Shown here in pieces: positions 24,557 through 32,352 of a stretch of DNA of 33,779 nucleotides (positions are counted from its first letter, which is position 1; every line of letters starts with the position of its first letter). This stretch comes from Geodermatophilus chilensis (lineage in GTDB: Bacteria; Actinomycetota; Actinomycetes; Mycobacteriales; Geodermatophilaceae): positions 1-33,779 of the forward strand of contig NZ_NVPT01000042.1 in the NCBI RefSeq assembly GCF_002802985.1, written 5' to 3'. Made by a program: the position numbers and the translations under genes. The notes beneath the pieces were generated by a model. It ran no database searches, was not told the origin of the DNA, and saw only the letters and a program-made list of their open reading frames with translations.

Positions 24557-26946
24557 TGGCCGGCCGCGGACGCATCCGCGCCGCCGACATCGCGTTGGTC
24601 CGCGAGCGGTCGCGGATCGACGAGGTGATCGGCGACCACCTGCAGCTCAAGCGTGCCGGCGGCGGCAGCCTCAAGGGACTGTGCCCGTTCCACGACGAGA
24701 AGTCGCCGTCGTTCCACGTCACGCCCTCAAGGGGGCTCTACCACTGCCTGGCGGGTGAGACCGGAGTCCTCACCGAGCACGGCGTCGTCCCCATCCGCGA
24801 GCTCGCCGGCCGCACGGTCCGAGTGCTCGACGGGGACGGCGGCTGGGTCGAGGCGCCGTTCCGGTCGTACGGGGTACAGCGGCTGATGACGCTGACGCTC
24901 AGCCGCAACGGCCGGACGAAGGTCCTCCACGCGACCGACGAACACCGCTGGTTCGTCCCGTCGGGGAAGCTCCGGCAGGACCGCCGCGAGAAGCTGACCA
25001 GGGACCTCCGCCCGGGTGACGTGCTGGTCTCGACGTTCCCGCGGGAACGCGTGTCCGCGCTGGCGGGGGTGGGGGCGGCAGCCCAGGCAGCCCCGGACGT
25101 CACCGGAGTCGCGGCGGCCCGGGCTCGGCAGCGGGGCGAGAACTGGGTCGTCCGGTCGGTCGAGTGGTCCGACCGGGTGGAGGAGGTCTTCTGCGCCGAG
25201 GTCCCCGGCACGCACGCCTTCACGCTCGAGGACGACATCCTCACCGGGAACTGCTTCGGCTGCGGGGTGGGTGGCGACGTCATCCGCTTCGTGCAGGAGA
25301 TCGACCACCTGTCCTTCACCGAGGCGGTCGAGCTGCTGGCCGGGCGGGCCAACGTCGAGCTGCACTACGAGGACGACGGCGGCCGCCCCACCGGCGCCCC
25401 GGACCGCTCGCAGGTCGGACAGCGGGCCCGGCTGGTCGCGGCCAACACCGCGGCGGCGGCCTTCTATGCCGAGCAGCTGGGCAGCCCGGATGCCGCGCCG
25501 GCCCGGCAGTTCCTCGCCGACCGCGGCTTCGACCGGCAGGTGGCGCTGGACTTCGGCTGCGGCTTCGCCCCCGGCGGCTGGGACACGCTGACCCGGCACC
25601 TGCGCGGCAACGGCTTCACGCAGCAGGAGCTGGTGACGGCGGGCCTGGCCAAGGAGTCCAGCCGCGGCACGCTCATCGACCGCTTCCACCGCCGGCTGGT
25701 CTGGCCGATCAAGGACATCACCGGCGACGTCATCGGCTTCGGTGCCCGCAAGCTGCTCGACGACGACCCCGGGCCCAAGTACCTGAACACTCCGGAGACG
25801 CCGCTCTACAAGAAGAGCAGCGTGCTCTACGGCGTCGACCGGGCCAAGCGCGACATCGCCCGCCGTCACCAGGCCGTCGTCGTCGAGGGCTACACCGACG
25901 TCATGGCCTGCCACCTGGCCGGCGTGACCACCGCCGTCGCCTCGTGCGGCACGGCGTTCGGCCCGGAGCACATCGGCGTGCTGCGCCGGCTGCTCATGGA
26001 CCAGGACGAGTTCCGCGGCGAGGTCATCTACACCTTCGACGGGGACGCCGCCGGGCAGGCCGCGGCGATGAAGACCTTCGCCGAGGACCAGCGCTTCGTG
26101 GGTCAGACGTTCGTCGCGGTGGAGCCCGACGGGCGCGACCCGTGCGAACTGCGGCAGGCGCACGGCGACGCCGCCGTCCGTGACCTGGTGGGGCGGCGGA
26201 CGCCGCTGATCGCGTTCGTCCTCAAGACCACGCTGGCCGGTTACGACCTCGACACCGTCGAGGGCCGGGTGGCCGCGCTGGAGAAGACCGCGCCGCTGGT
26301 CGCGCAGATCAAGGACCACGCGCTGCGCCCGGCCTACGCCCGCCAGCTGGCCGGGATGATCGGCAACACCGACGAGGCCGAGGTGCTCGAGCGGGTCCGC
26401 CGGTCCACCGGGGACGGCGGCCAGCCCGCGCGCGGCCGGCCGCGGACGCCGAAGAAGAGCCCGGACGACGTCGCGGTCGAGGTCGAGCGCGAGGCGCTCA
26501 AGGCCGTGCTGCAGGCGCCGGAGCTGGCCGGGCCGTCGTTCGACGCCATCCCGGTCGAGGCCTACACCGACCCGGACTACGCCGCCGTCGCCGCGGCCGT
26601 CGCGCAGGCCGGGGGAGCGGCCGCCACCCGGGTCAGCGGTCCGGGCTGGCTGGACGAGGTGGCCGCCCACTGCACCCGGGAGAGCGCGACCGCGCTGCTG
26701 ACCGCGCTGGCCGTCGAGCCGATGCGCTCGGTAGGCGAGGCCGACGCCGGCTACGTCAACGCGGTGCTCGCCCGGCTGGAGGAGATGCACACCGTCCGCC
26801 AGGTGGCCGCCCTCAAGGGCCGGCTGCAGCGGATGAACCCGGTCGAGGCCGGTGACGAGTACATGAAGGCGTTCGGCGCGCTCATGGCCCTGGAGCAGCA
26901 GGCGATCTCGCTGCGCAAACGGGCGATGGGCGGGTTGGGCGCGTGA
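24556..26946 (+). CDS. dnaG: DNA primase DnaG, interrupted by an intein
   Basis: DnaG makes RNA primers for replication. The open frame encodes 796 residues; removing the 169-residue intein leaves a 627-residue primase of normal size. Domains: the CHC2 zinc finger with ligands C43 and H46 (CPFHDEKSPSFH) and C233 and C236 (CFGCGVGGD), split by the intein at residue 64; the RNA polymerase-like core with FGARKLLDDDPGPKYLNTPE; the Toprim motifs VVVEGYTDVMACHLAG and YTFDGDAAGQAA; and the C-terminal DnaB-interacting region. ATG 24556 overlaps the previous stop, and the next gene overlaps the dnaG stop as GTGA. Splicing should be needed for a working zinc finger, so primase activity may depend on it. 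Confidence 0.97.
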   Translation: MAGRGRIRAADIALVRERSRIDEVIGDHLQLKRAGGGSLKGLCPFHDEKSPSFHVTPSRGLYHCLAGETGVLTEHGVVPIRELAGRTVRVLDGDGGWVEAPFRSYGVQRLMTLTLSRNGRTKVLHATDEHRWFVPSGKLRQDRREKLTRDLRPGDVLVSTFPRERVSALAGVGAAAQAAPDVTGVAAARARQRGENWVVRSVEWSDRVEEVFCAEVPGTHAFTLEDDILTGNCFGCGVGGDVIRFVQEIDHLSFTEAVELLAGRANVELHYEDDGGRPTGAPDRSQVGQRARLVAANTAAAAFYAEQLGSPDAAPARQFLADRGFDRQVALDFGCGFAPGGWDTLTRHLRGNGFTQQELVTAGLAKESSRGTLIDRFHRRLVWPIKDITGDVIGFGARKLLDDDPGPKYLNTPETPLYKKSSVLYGVDRAKRDIARRHQAVVVEGYTDVMACHLAGVTTAVASCGTAFGPEHIGVLRRLLMDQDEFRGEVIYTFDGDAAGQAAAMKTFAEDQRFVGQTFVAVEPDGRDPCELRQAHGDAAVRDLVGRRTPLIAFVLKTTLAGYDLDTVEGRVAALEKTAPLVAQIKDHALRPAYARQLAGMIGNTDEAEVLERVRRSTGDGGQPARGRPRTPKKSPDDVAVEVEREALKAVLQAPELAGPSFDAIPVEAYTDPDYAAVAAAVAQAGGAAATRVSGPGWLDEVAAHCTRESATALLTALAVEPMRSVGEADAGYVNAVLARLEEMHTVRQVAALKGRLQRMNPVEAGDEYMKAFGALMALEQQAISLRKRAMGGLGA
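24745..25251 (+). mobile_element. Mini-intein in the DnaG zinc finger (169 aa)
   Basis: The insert begins with Cys1 (CLAGETGVLTEHGVVPI, block A) and has a block B TxxH motif in VLHATDEHRWFV. It ends with the block F/G region PGTHAFTLEDDILTGN, followed by Cys+1 of the C-extein (CFGCG). Joining the exteins restores LYHCFGCGVGG, the uninterrupted zinc-finger sequence. The penultimate residue is Gly rather than the usual His, a known natural variant. At 169 residues, without LAGLIDADG or HNH motifs, it is a mini-intein with no homing endonuclease. The +1 Cys is itself a zinc ligand. Its DNA is as GC-rich as its host and carries a palindrome at 25034-25049 that also occurs at 7401-7416. Confidence 0.96.
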
Positions 26947-27524
26947 CGATCCTCGACCGCCTGCGGCAGCGGTTCACCCGGCCGCCGGAGCTGGTCCGGG
27001 CGGTGGCGCTGGCCTCGCCGGACCCCGACGAGCGGGTGCTGGCCTGGGGGACGCTGGTGCGTGACCAGGGCTGGCTGGTCGCGACGTCCCGCGGGCTGCG
27101 CCGGGTGCCGGCCGATCTGCCGCTGCCGGAGGCCGGGGACGTCGGCGTCCTGCCGTGGCACGAGGTCGGCACCGCCCGGTGGACGGGGACCGGCGACGGC
27201 GGCGGCCGCTTCGAGGTGACCCCGCTGACCGAGGTCGAGCCCGGGGTGCAGGCGCGGCTGCCGGAGGAGACGCACGCGCTGACCGACGCGGGGGGCCTGC
27301 CGCCCGTCGTCCGCCGGCGGGTGGACCAGACCGTGGTCGCCAGCCGGCGCGTTCCGCTGCCCGGCGGGGGCGGCGTCGTGCTCGTCGCCCGGCGGCTGCC
27401 CGGACAGGCGGAGCGGGAGTGGACCGTCGTCTTCGACGACGACGCCGACCGCAACGACCCCACTGCCCGGGAGGTCGCCCGGCAGAAGCTGGCCGAGGCG
27501 GTCGCGGCCGACCAGCCGGGCTGA
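26943..27524 (+). CDS. Conserved hypothetical protein downstream of dnaG
   Basis: The 193-residue soluble protein begins with a GTG overlapping the dnaG stop (GTGA), so it is translationally coupled to primase. It has a beta-rich central part (GTLVRDQGWLVATSRGLRRV, VGVLPWHEVGTARWTGTGD, GRFEVTPLTEVEP) and a C-terminal helix (AREVARQKLAEAVAADQ). The layout recalls small PH-like or bacterial Pleckstrin-type folds, but that is a guess. Genes of this kind follow dnaG in other actinobacteria as I remember them. No function is assigned. Confidence 0.75.
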   Translation: MTILDRLRQRFTRPPELVRAVALASPDPDERVLAWGTLVRDQGWLVATSRGLRRVPADLPLPEAGDVGVLPWHEVGTARWTGTGDGGGRFEVTPLTEVEPGVQARLPEETHALTDAGGLPPVVRRRVDQTVVASRRVPLPGGGGVVLVARRLPGQAEREWTVVFDDDADRNDPTAREVARQKLAEAVAADQPG

Positions 27525-27545
27525 GCCGGCCGCGTCCGCCCGGGG

Positions 27546-27866
27546 TCAGACCCCGCCGGTGGTGTCCGGCGGCGGCAGCGGCGTGTCCGAGGCCGAGGTG
27601 GTGCGGGGGGCCGTGCGGGCCCGCGGGACCGAGCCGGGGCGGGTCGCCGTCGAGCGGTCGCTGGAGCCACCCAGGCCGATCCGGGCACGAGCCGAGTTCA
27701 GCACGCCGTCGGCGCGGGCCTGTGCCATGCCGGCCAGGCCCTGCAGCTGCGGGTTGTCCTGGGCGTGCTCCCACGCCCGGCGGATCTGCTCGTAGCGCTC
27801 CGTACCGGCCTTCGCGCCGAGGACGTAGCCGGCACCGAAGCCGACGAGGAAGGACAGCTTCGCCAT
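27546..27866 (-). CDS. YtxH-like small membrane-associated protein
   Basis: The 106-residue protein starts AKLSFLVGFGAGYVLGAKAG, a short glycine-rich membrane segment typical of YtxH-like proteins. It is followed by ERYEQIRRAWEHAQDNP, an amphipathic helix, and a Ser/Thr/Pro-rich tail. GGAGG lies six bases before ATG 27866. It is convergent with the gene after dnaG and divergent from tRNA-Asn. Homologues are annotated as stress or envelope proteins without known mechanism. Confidence 0.8.
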   Translation of the reverse strand: MAKLSFLVGFGAGYVLGAKAGTERYEQIRRAWEHAQDNPQLQGLAGMAQARADGVLNSARARIGLGGSSDRSTATRPGSVPRARTAPRTTSASDTPLPPPDTTGGV

Positions 27867-27972
27867 GGAGAACCTCCAGGTGAGACGCGGGGGACCGGAC
27901 GATCACGGTAGCCGCGATCCGGTGTGGCGCGCGACGCGAAGGGCCCTGCGCGGCTGCGCGGAGGGTGTGGGG

Positions 27973-27978
27973 TAACCT
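27973..27978 (+). promoter_or_regulatory. -10 element upstream of tRNA-Asn
   Basis: TAACCT fits TANNNT and lies about 28 bases before the mature tRNA 5' end, leaving room for a short 5' leader processed by RNase P. Confidence 0.45.
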
Positions 27979-28006
27979 CGTCCCTGCGCGCGGGCCAGCC
28001 CGCCGA

Positions 28007-28079
28007 TCCCCCGTAGCTCAATTGGCAGAGCATGCGACTGTTAATCGCAGGGTTATTGGTTCGAGTCCAATCGGGGGAG
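28007..28079 (+). tRNA. tRNA-Asn (GTT)
   Basis: The acceptor arms are TCCCCCG/CGGGGGA with G discriminator. The anticodon stem TGCGA/TCGCA encloses the loop CTGTTAA, with anticodon GTT at 28040-28042. The T-arm loop is TTCGAGT. CCA is not encoded. An integrase gene lies next to its 3' end, as is common for tRNA-targeted integrating elements. Confidence 0.97.
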
Positions 28080-28126
28080 CAAAATTCCAGGTCAAGGCCC
28101 TGATGGGCTTCGGGCGTCGGGCGCGA

Positions 28127-28148
28127 CGACCAACAAACGACCAACAAA
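28127..28148 (+). repeat. Tandem 11-bp direct repeat near tRNA 3' end
   Basis: CGACCAACAAA occurs twice with no gap, about 50 bases after tRNA-Asn. It is much more A-rich than its surroundings. Short direct repeats beside an att site are typical arm-type binding sites of tyrosine integrases. The link to the adjacent integrase remnant is inference. Confidence 0.6.
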
Positions 28149-28243
28149 GTCTCCGGGCGGAGACAGCTGCCGGACGCCGTCGTCCACGGCCGGGCGCGAG
28201 CCGTCCGAGTCCAGTGGCCGCGCTGGGTGAGCAGGAGCGCGGC

Positions 28244-29125
28244 CTACCTGAGGCGCTGCAGAGCGGCGGCCGCGTCCGGGCTGGCCAGGCCGCGACCCAT
28301 GTAGACGTCCTGGGTGAGGCTGGGCCGGTTGTGCCCCAGATGGTCGGCGATCTGGCGAGCCGACAGCCCGGCCTCGTCGAGCCGGGTGGCCACGGTCTTG
28401 CGGAAGACGTGCGACGTGACCCAGGCGAACCCGGCGCGGTCGAGCACCTTGCGGAGGTCTCCGCTGGTGTTGTTGGGATCGCGGAGCCGACCCGACGGGC
28501 TCGGGAAGAAGACATCCAGGTCGCCGGGGGCGTGCCCTTCGGACTGGCGGCGGCGCAGCAGGTCGACGACGTAGGTCGGCAGGCCGATGGTGCGTCGGCC
28601 GGCGACGGACTTGGGGAACTCCTGGATGATCAGCCCGCGGCCGGGCACGCGCACCACGGTGGCGGCGATGGTGAGCGCTGCATGGTCCAGATCGACCGAC
28701 GGGCGCCGCACCGCGCAAGCCTCTCCGATGCGTACTCCAGTGCTGAGCATGAACTCCACCAGATCCGGGAGGTCAAGTCGGAGCGCCTCCGGATCCATGG
28801 ACAGCCTGACCAGCAGCTGCTCGGCCTCCGGGACCGTGAGTGCTCGCGGTCCTTGCGCAGTGCGCTTCTGCGTGCGCTTGGTCGACGTCTCGCGTACCGG
28901 GTTGGTCGTGAGCGCACCGTGCCGCACGGCCAGCGACAACATGCCGGACAAGACGCTGCGCGCGGACTTGGCCGCGCCGACGCCGTGGCTGGTGCGGACC
29001 GCGCGAAACGCGCGGTCGACCGCGGGGACGGTCACCTCCCGCAGCCGCAGCTCACCCAGCGCTGGCAGTACGTACGACGTCACCGCGAAGCGGTACAGCC
29101 GCTTGGTTCCTGTCCGGCGGGGAGG
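28244..29125 (-). pseudogene. Tyrosine recombinase (phage-type integrase), 5'-truncated
   Basis: The catalytic domain is intact by motif: Arg I in STGVRIGEACAVRRPS, the Lys/beta region around FPKSVAGRRTIGLPTYV, HxxR in SHVFRKTVATRLDEAGLSAR, the HLGH box, and the Tyr in TQDVYMGRGLA. Part of the core-binding domain remains (KRLYRFAVTSYVLPALGELR, AAKSARSVLSGMLSLAVRHG). Homology stops near 29125, and the usual 70-90 residue N-terminal arm-binding domain is missing. Upstream sequence in the same frame is only the antisense of the tatB and tatA genes. No start codon with a ribosome site is evident, so the gene is probably dead. It points toward tRNA-Asn, its likely target. Confidence 0.85.
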
Positions 29126-29165
29126 ACGGCGGTCCCGGCGACCCGCTTCGGGGGAGGAGCGTGCG

Positions 29166-29435
29166 GTGTTCAGCTCGATCGGCTGGGGCGAGATCGTCGT
29201 CCTGGCTCTCGCCGCCCTGTTCGTCTTCGGGCCCGACCGGCTGCCCGACCTGACCCAGCAGGCCGCCGCCGGCCTCAGGCGACTGCGCTCGGCCATGACC
29301 GGCATCCGAGGCCAGCTGGACCAGGAGCTCGGTGAGGACATCGACCGGCTCCGTGCCCTGCGTCAGTACCACCCGCGGACCCTTGTCCGCGAACACCTGC
29401 TGGCCGACGACACCCAGTCCGGTCGCTTGGGCTGA
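29166..29435 (+). CDS. tatB: Twin-arginine translocase subunit TatB-like
   Basis: The 89-residue protein has the short N-terminal helix of TatA/B proteins (SIGWGEIVVLALAALFVFGP), then the hinge DRLPDLTQQAAAGLRRLRSA and a longer amphipathic helix. The Glu in the membrane part and the FGPDRLP turn favour TatB over TatA. GGGGGAGGAG lies eight bases before GTG 29166. A TatA-like gene follows 54 bases later, but no tatC is present in the window. Its 5' flank meets the truncated integrase end at about 29125. Given the PhoX remnant downstream (PhoX is a Tat substrate in known species), this may be a dedicated second pair of Tat components. Confidence 0.85.
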   Translation: MFSSIGWGEIVVLALAALFVFGPDRLPDLTQQAAAGLRRLRSAMTGIRGQLDQELGEDIDRLRALRQYHPRTLVREHLLADDTQSGRLG

Positions 29436-29489
29436 CGACCCGGCGCTCAGCAACCGCGACCTCCTCGACGACCACGAAGGGAACGACCC

Positions 29490-29717
29490 GTGAGCCTCGG
29501 GCCGATGGAGATCGGCCTGATCCTCCTGGCCGGGCTCCTGCTGTTCGGCTACGAGAAGCTGCCCGACGCCTCCCGCTCGCTGGGGCGCTCCCTCCGCATC
29601 TTCAAGGGCGAGATGAAAGGCCTCAAGGACGACGACATGGGGCGCGACAAGGCAGGAACGCCCATCCGCGGGGAGCTTCTGCCGATGACGCCCACCTCCG
29701 GTCCGGGAGTGCCGTGA
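29490..29717 (+). CDS. tatA: Twin-arginine translocase subunit TatA-like
   Basis: The 75-residue protein has GPMEIGLILLAGLLLFGYEK followed by LPDASRSLGRSLRIFKGEMK. This is the TatA pattern FGxxKLPxxxRxLGxSxxxFKxE. The hydrophobic helix is short, as in pore-forming TatA. GAAGGGA precedes GTG 29490 by seven bases. It follows the TatB-like gene with a 54-base spacer and was probably co-transcribed with it. A bulged hairpin at 29801-29827 may end the transcript. Confidence 0.87.
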   Translation: MSLGPMEIGLILLAGLLLFGYEKLPDASRSLGRSLRIFKGEMKGLKDDDMGRDKAGTPIRGELLPMTPTSGPGVP

Positions 29718-29800
29718 CCACCCGACCGCAGTCGAGGCCGACGCTAAAGGGGCGGGGCCACAGGCCGACCCTCGCGAGCCGGCGATGGCCTCGCGCCCTT

Positions 29801-29827
29801 GCGAAGTCCATGTCGGCATGGCTTCGC
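29801..29827 (+). terminator. Bulged hairpin downstream of tatA
   Basis: GCGAAG and CTTCGC enclose a second stem CCATG-TCGG-CATGG, with one bulged T. It lies about 85 bases after the tatA stop. Confidence 0.4.
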
Positions 29828-29918
29828 TGAGTCGGCTCGCCGGACCTCGACGTGAGATCGACCTTGCGCTCTCAGATACAGCGGTCGTGCATGCCGCGTG
29901 CAGTGGGGGAGTGTCGAA

Positions 29919-30269
29919 GTGATCATCGCCGTCCGGACAACGGTGCCCGCTGCGGACTTGGCCGTGGCTCGCGAGGTCACCCGATTCCTCGAGCGCCGGG
30001 CGGCCCTGGAACACCCGCCGGCCACGTTGACCGTCTCGTACGCGGTCGCCCTCGGCATCGCCGGCATGTTCGCCAGCCCGACGCTGTTCGGGCAGGTGCT
30101 CGACCGCTTCTCCACCGGTGGCGCGGTCGACGGCGACGAGCTGGTCGAGGCGGCGCAGTTCGAGCAGGGGTTCGCGACGGCAGAGGGCTACGCCGCCCTG
30201 CGCTGCCTCATTCTCTGGGTGCAGAGCCGCATGCAACGCCAGGGGCAGCAACAGGCCTGGCGCCTGTAG
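29919..30269 (+). CDS. Hypothetical protein, accessory region
   Basis: The 116-residue frame starts at GTG 29919, with GGGGGAG seven bases upstream. It looks coding over its full length: TVPAADLAVAREVTRFLERR, then HPPATLTVSYAVALGIAGMF and GDELVEAAQFEQGFATAEGY. It is mainly helical with one moderately hydrophobic stretch (YAVALGIAGMF). I recognise no family. It lies between the Tat pair and the PhoX remnant, and could be a surviving piece of the island or a stand-alone gene. Confidence 0.55.
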   Translation: MIIAVRTTVPAADLAVAREVTRFLERRAALEHPPATLTVSYAVALGIAGMFASPTLFGQVLDRFSTGGAVDGDELVEAAQFEQGFATAEGYAALRCLILWVQSRMQRQGQQQAWRL

Positions 30270-30458
30270 GCCAATCGAGGACTGGTCGCCCACTGCCCTG
30301 CAGCAGGGCGGTCGTACGCCCTCGAAGGGGTGGACAGTCGGCGTCGCGGCCCGCACACGGCCATGTCCTTCCAGACGGTCTGGAAACTCCCGACGGCACC
30401 CAGCCGAACCAGCACGCCAGGCTCCGTGGAGGACGTCGACGAATAACGCTCCCGCGGC

Positions 30459-30720
30459 GACGGCATCTTCTCCAACGCCACCAGCGGCGATGAGCAGAAG
30501 GCGGGCCAGGTGTGGGAGTACCGGCCGCGCGGACGCTCCGGTGGCAGCTGATCCTGCTGTTCGAGGCCCCGGACCCGGCGCTGCTCGACGCGCCGGACCA
30601 CATCACGGTCAGCCCACGCGGCGGGCTGGTGCTGTGCGAGGACGGTGGGCCTGCTCCAGCCCGGACGGCGAGGTCTCGTTCGTGGACATCCAGACGCCGG
30701 GTGGCCCGGTTGACGCCCGC
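30459..30720 (+). pseudogene. phoX: PhoX-type (DUF839) alkaline phosphatase remnant
   Basis: PhoX is a Tat-exported, metal-dependent phosphatase. Three pieces of its C-terminal half appear in order but in three different frames. They are DGIFSNATSGDEQKAGQVWE plus YRPRG (30459-30533), LILLFEAPDPALLDAPDHIT plus VSPRGGLVLCEDG (30548-30646), and SPDGEVSFVDIQTPGG (from 30658). The first and second are joined by a frameshift near 30535. The second and third should be separated by roughly 100 residues in an intact enzyme, so an internal deletion must also have occurred. Weaker PhoX-like traces may extend upstream to about 30360. The gene is clearly inactive. Its N-terminal half and signal peptide are not recognisable. 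Confidence 0.78.
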
Positions 30721-30871
30721 GCGCACTCCCGGGCCGCCGATCAGCACCTCACCCCGAGCCTCCTGACCTTCACCTCACGGTCACGGAACCGTCGCGCGGA
30801 GCACGCGCCGTGGCTGCCGGCCCTTCCTAGCGTCACCGGCGTCCCTGGAAACCCACACGGAAAGCAGGAGC

Positions 30872-31765
30872 ATGCTGCACGCCGCCCGCACCGCCCTGAC
30901 GGGGCTGTTCGTCACCACTGCACTGGTCGGAGGGGCCTCCGGCGCCCTCGCCGAGGAGCACTCCCGTGGCTCCGCATCCTCGGGTGAGGTCGAGGTCATC
31001 GCTCACCGTGGGGCCTCGGCCTACGCGCCGGAGAACACCTTGCCCGCAGTCGACCTCGGCGCCGACATGCGCGCCGACTACGTCGAGATCGACGTCCAGA
31101 TGAGCAGCGACGGAGAACTCGTCGTCATGCACGACACCACGCTGGCCCGCACCACCGACGTGGAGACCCACTACCCGGACCGCGCCCCGTGGAACGTCCG
31201 TGACTTCACGCTGGAGGAGATCGAGACCCTCGATGCCGGGTCCTGGTTCGGCGCCGAGTTCGCCGGTACGGGCGTGCCGACCCTGCAGCAGGTGCTCGAC
31301 ACGCTGCGCGGCCGCGCCGGGCTGCTCCTGGAGGTCAAGAGCCCGCAGCTGTACCCGGGTATCGCCGAGGCCATCGTCGCCGAGCTCGACGGCGAGGGCT
31401 GGCTGCAGGCCGACCCCCGCGCCGGCCGCCTGATCGTGCAGTCCTTCGACTGGCAGTTCATGGAGCAGTTCAACGAGCTCGCCCCCCAGGTGCCCGCCGG
31501 CCTGCTCGGCGGCCCGCCGTCGGAGGCGCAGATGGCCGAGCTGTCCGCCTGGGCCGACCAGATCAACCCCAGCCACACCCGTGTGACGGCTGCCTTCGTC
31601 GACATGGTGCACCGCTACGGCATGGAGACCTGGCCCTACACCGTCAACGACGCCGACCGCATGCGCCAGCTCATCGACCTCGGCGTCGACGGCGTCATCA
31701 CGGACCGGCCCGACGTCCTCATCGAGGTCGTCGACGAGGACCGGGGCGAGCGCCAGGCCGCATAG
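30872..31765 (+). CDS. Secreted glycerophosphodiester phosphodiesterase
   Basis: GDPD enzymes hydrolyse glycerophosphodiesters to glycerol 3-phosphate and an alcohol. The 297-residue protein has a Sec-type signal peptide (TALTGLFVTTALVGGASGAL, then AEE). The catalytic barrel begins EVIAHRGASAYAPENTLPAV, with His and Arg of the HRG motif. It continues DYVEIDVQMSSDGELVVMHD (metal ligands Glu and Asp, catalytic His) and has EVKSP and the C-terminal DLGVDGVITDRPDVL. GGAAAG lies seven bases before ATG 30872. Secretion and its place after a PhoX remnant fit a role in external phosphate supply. A strong hairpin follows. Confidence 0.93.
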   Translation: MLHAARTALTGLFVTTALVGGASGALAEEHSRGSASSGEVEVIAHRGASAYAPENTLPAVDLGADMRADYVEIDVQMSSDGELVVMHDTTLARTTDVETHYPDRAPWNVRDFTLEEIETLDAGSWFGAEFAGTGVPTLQQVLDTLRGRAGLLLEVKSPQLYPGIAEAIVAELDGEGWLQADPRAGRLIVQSFDWQFMEQFNELAPQVPAGLLGGPPSEAQMAELSAWADQINPSHTRVTAAFVDMVHRYGMETWPYTVNDADRMRQLIDLGVDGVITDRPDVLIEVVDEDRGERQAA

Positions 31766-31793
31766 CCCCGGTCAGTCACCCCGCCCCCCAGTG

Positions 31794-31823
31794 GAGGAGC
31801 CCCACCTCGTGGCGGGGCTCCTC
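31794..31823 (+). terminator. Hairpin terminator after the GDPD gene
   Basis: A perfect ten-base stem GAGGAGCCCC/GGGGCTCCTC with a ten-base loop starts 28 bases after the stop codon. Confidence 0.65.
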
Positions 31824-32300
31824 CCGCCGTATCAGGGTCCATGGGGACCGGATCCGGTCACCGCGGCAGCCGCCCGCAGCCGTACACGACGGTCTGCCGT
31901 CCTCTCCGGGCTGCGCGCGGGAGGGCCCGGGCTCGACCGGTGTCCCGGTGTCGAACGGGCACAGGCTCCAGGTGCTCGGCGGTGCGATCGATGCCGCACG
32001 ACCCGCGCCAGGTCGCATCGGGGGCAGTGACGAACGGAAGGCGGACGCCACGGACCGGGCGCGGGCGCGGGGCGGAGCGTCCGGGTGCGCGACCGACAGG
32101 GCTGGTGTCCCGGCCCCGTCCCGAGCGCGGCCCCGGCCGTGATGATCCGCGGCTCATCCCCACGACATCGTGACTCTGGTGCGCCCCAGTCGGACGGCCG
32201 TGGGCGATCGGTCGCCGTCCTCCGATGTACCCGGGAAGACCGCGTGACGACGCCCGTCCGGCCGACTCGACGAACTGGTCCGGCCGTCCTCGGATCGGCA
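31824..32300. other. Convergent intergenic region, no gene seen
   Basis: About 480 bases separate the terminators of the GDPD gene and of the opposing phosphatase-fold gene. Open frames here are basic, Arg/Pro-rich and show no family resemblance or ribosome sites. I see no RNA gene. It may be decayed sequence. Confidence 0.55.
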
Positions 32301-32343
32301 CGTCACGGTGACCCGCCACCCGGGGCGGCGGGTCACCGTGACG
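32301..32343 (-). terminator. Strong hairpin terminator of the EEP gene
   Basis: A perfect 17-base stem (CGTCACGGTGACCCGCC and its reverse complement) with a nine-base loop lies ten bases past the minus-strand stop. Confidence 0.75.
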
Positions 32344-32352
32344 GGGATCGGG

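Noticed and set aside
24556-26946. dnaG with an unrelated domain insertion or split gene
   Set aside because: The frame is continuous, the insert has intein blocks with the right end residues, and the flanks rejoin to an exact zinc finger.
28244-29341. Full-length 365-residue integrase starting at 29341
   Set aside because: The first 70-80 residues of that frame are antisense to tatB and have no integrase character. Homology begins only near 29125.
31776-32319. Overlapping open frames in the GDPD-EEP convergent spacer
   Set aside because: Composition is basic and low-complexity, there is no ribosome site, and no family motif could be seen in either direction.
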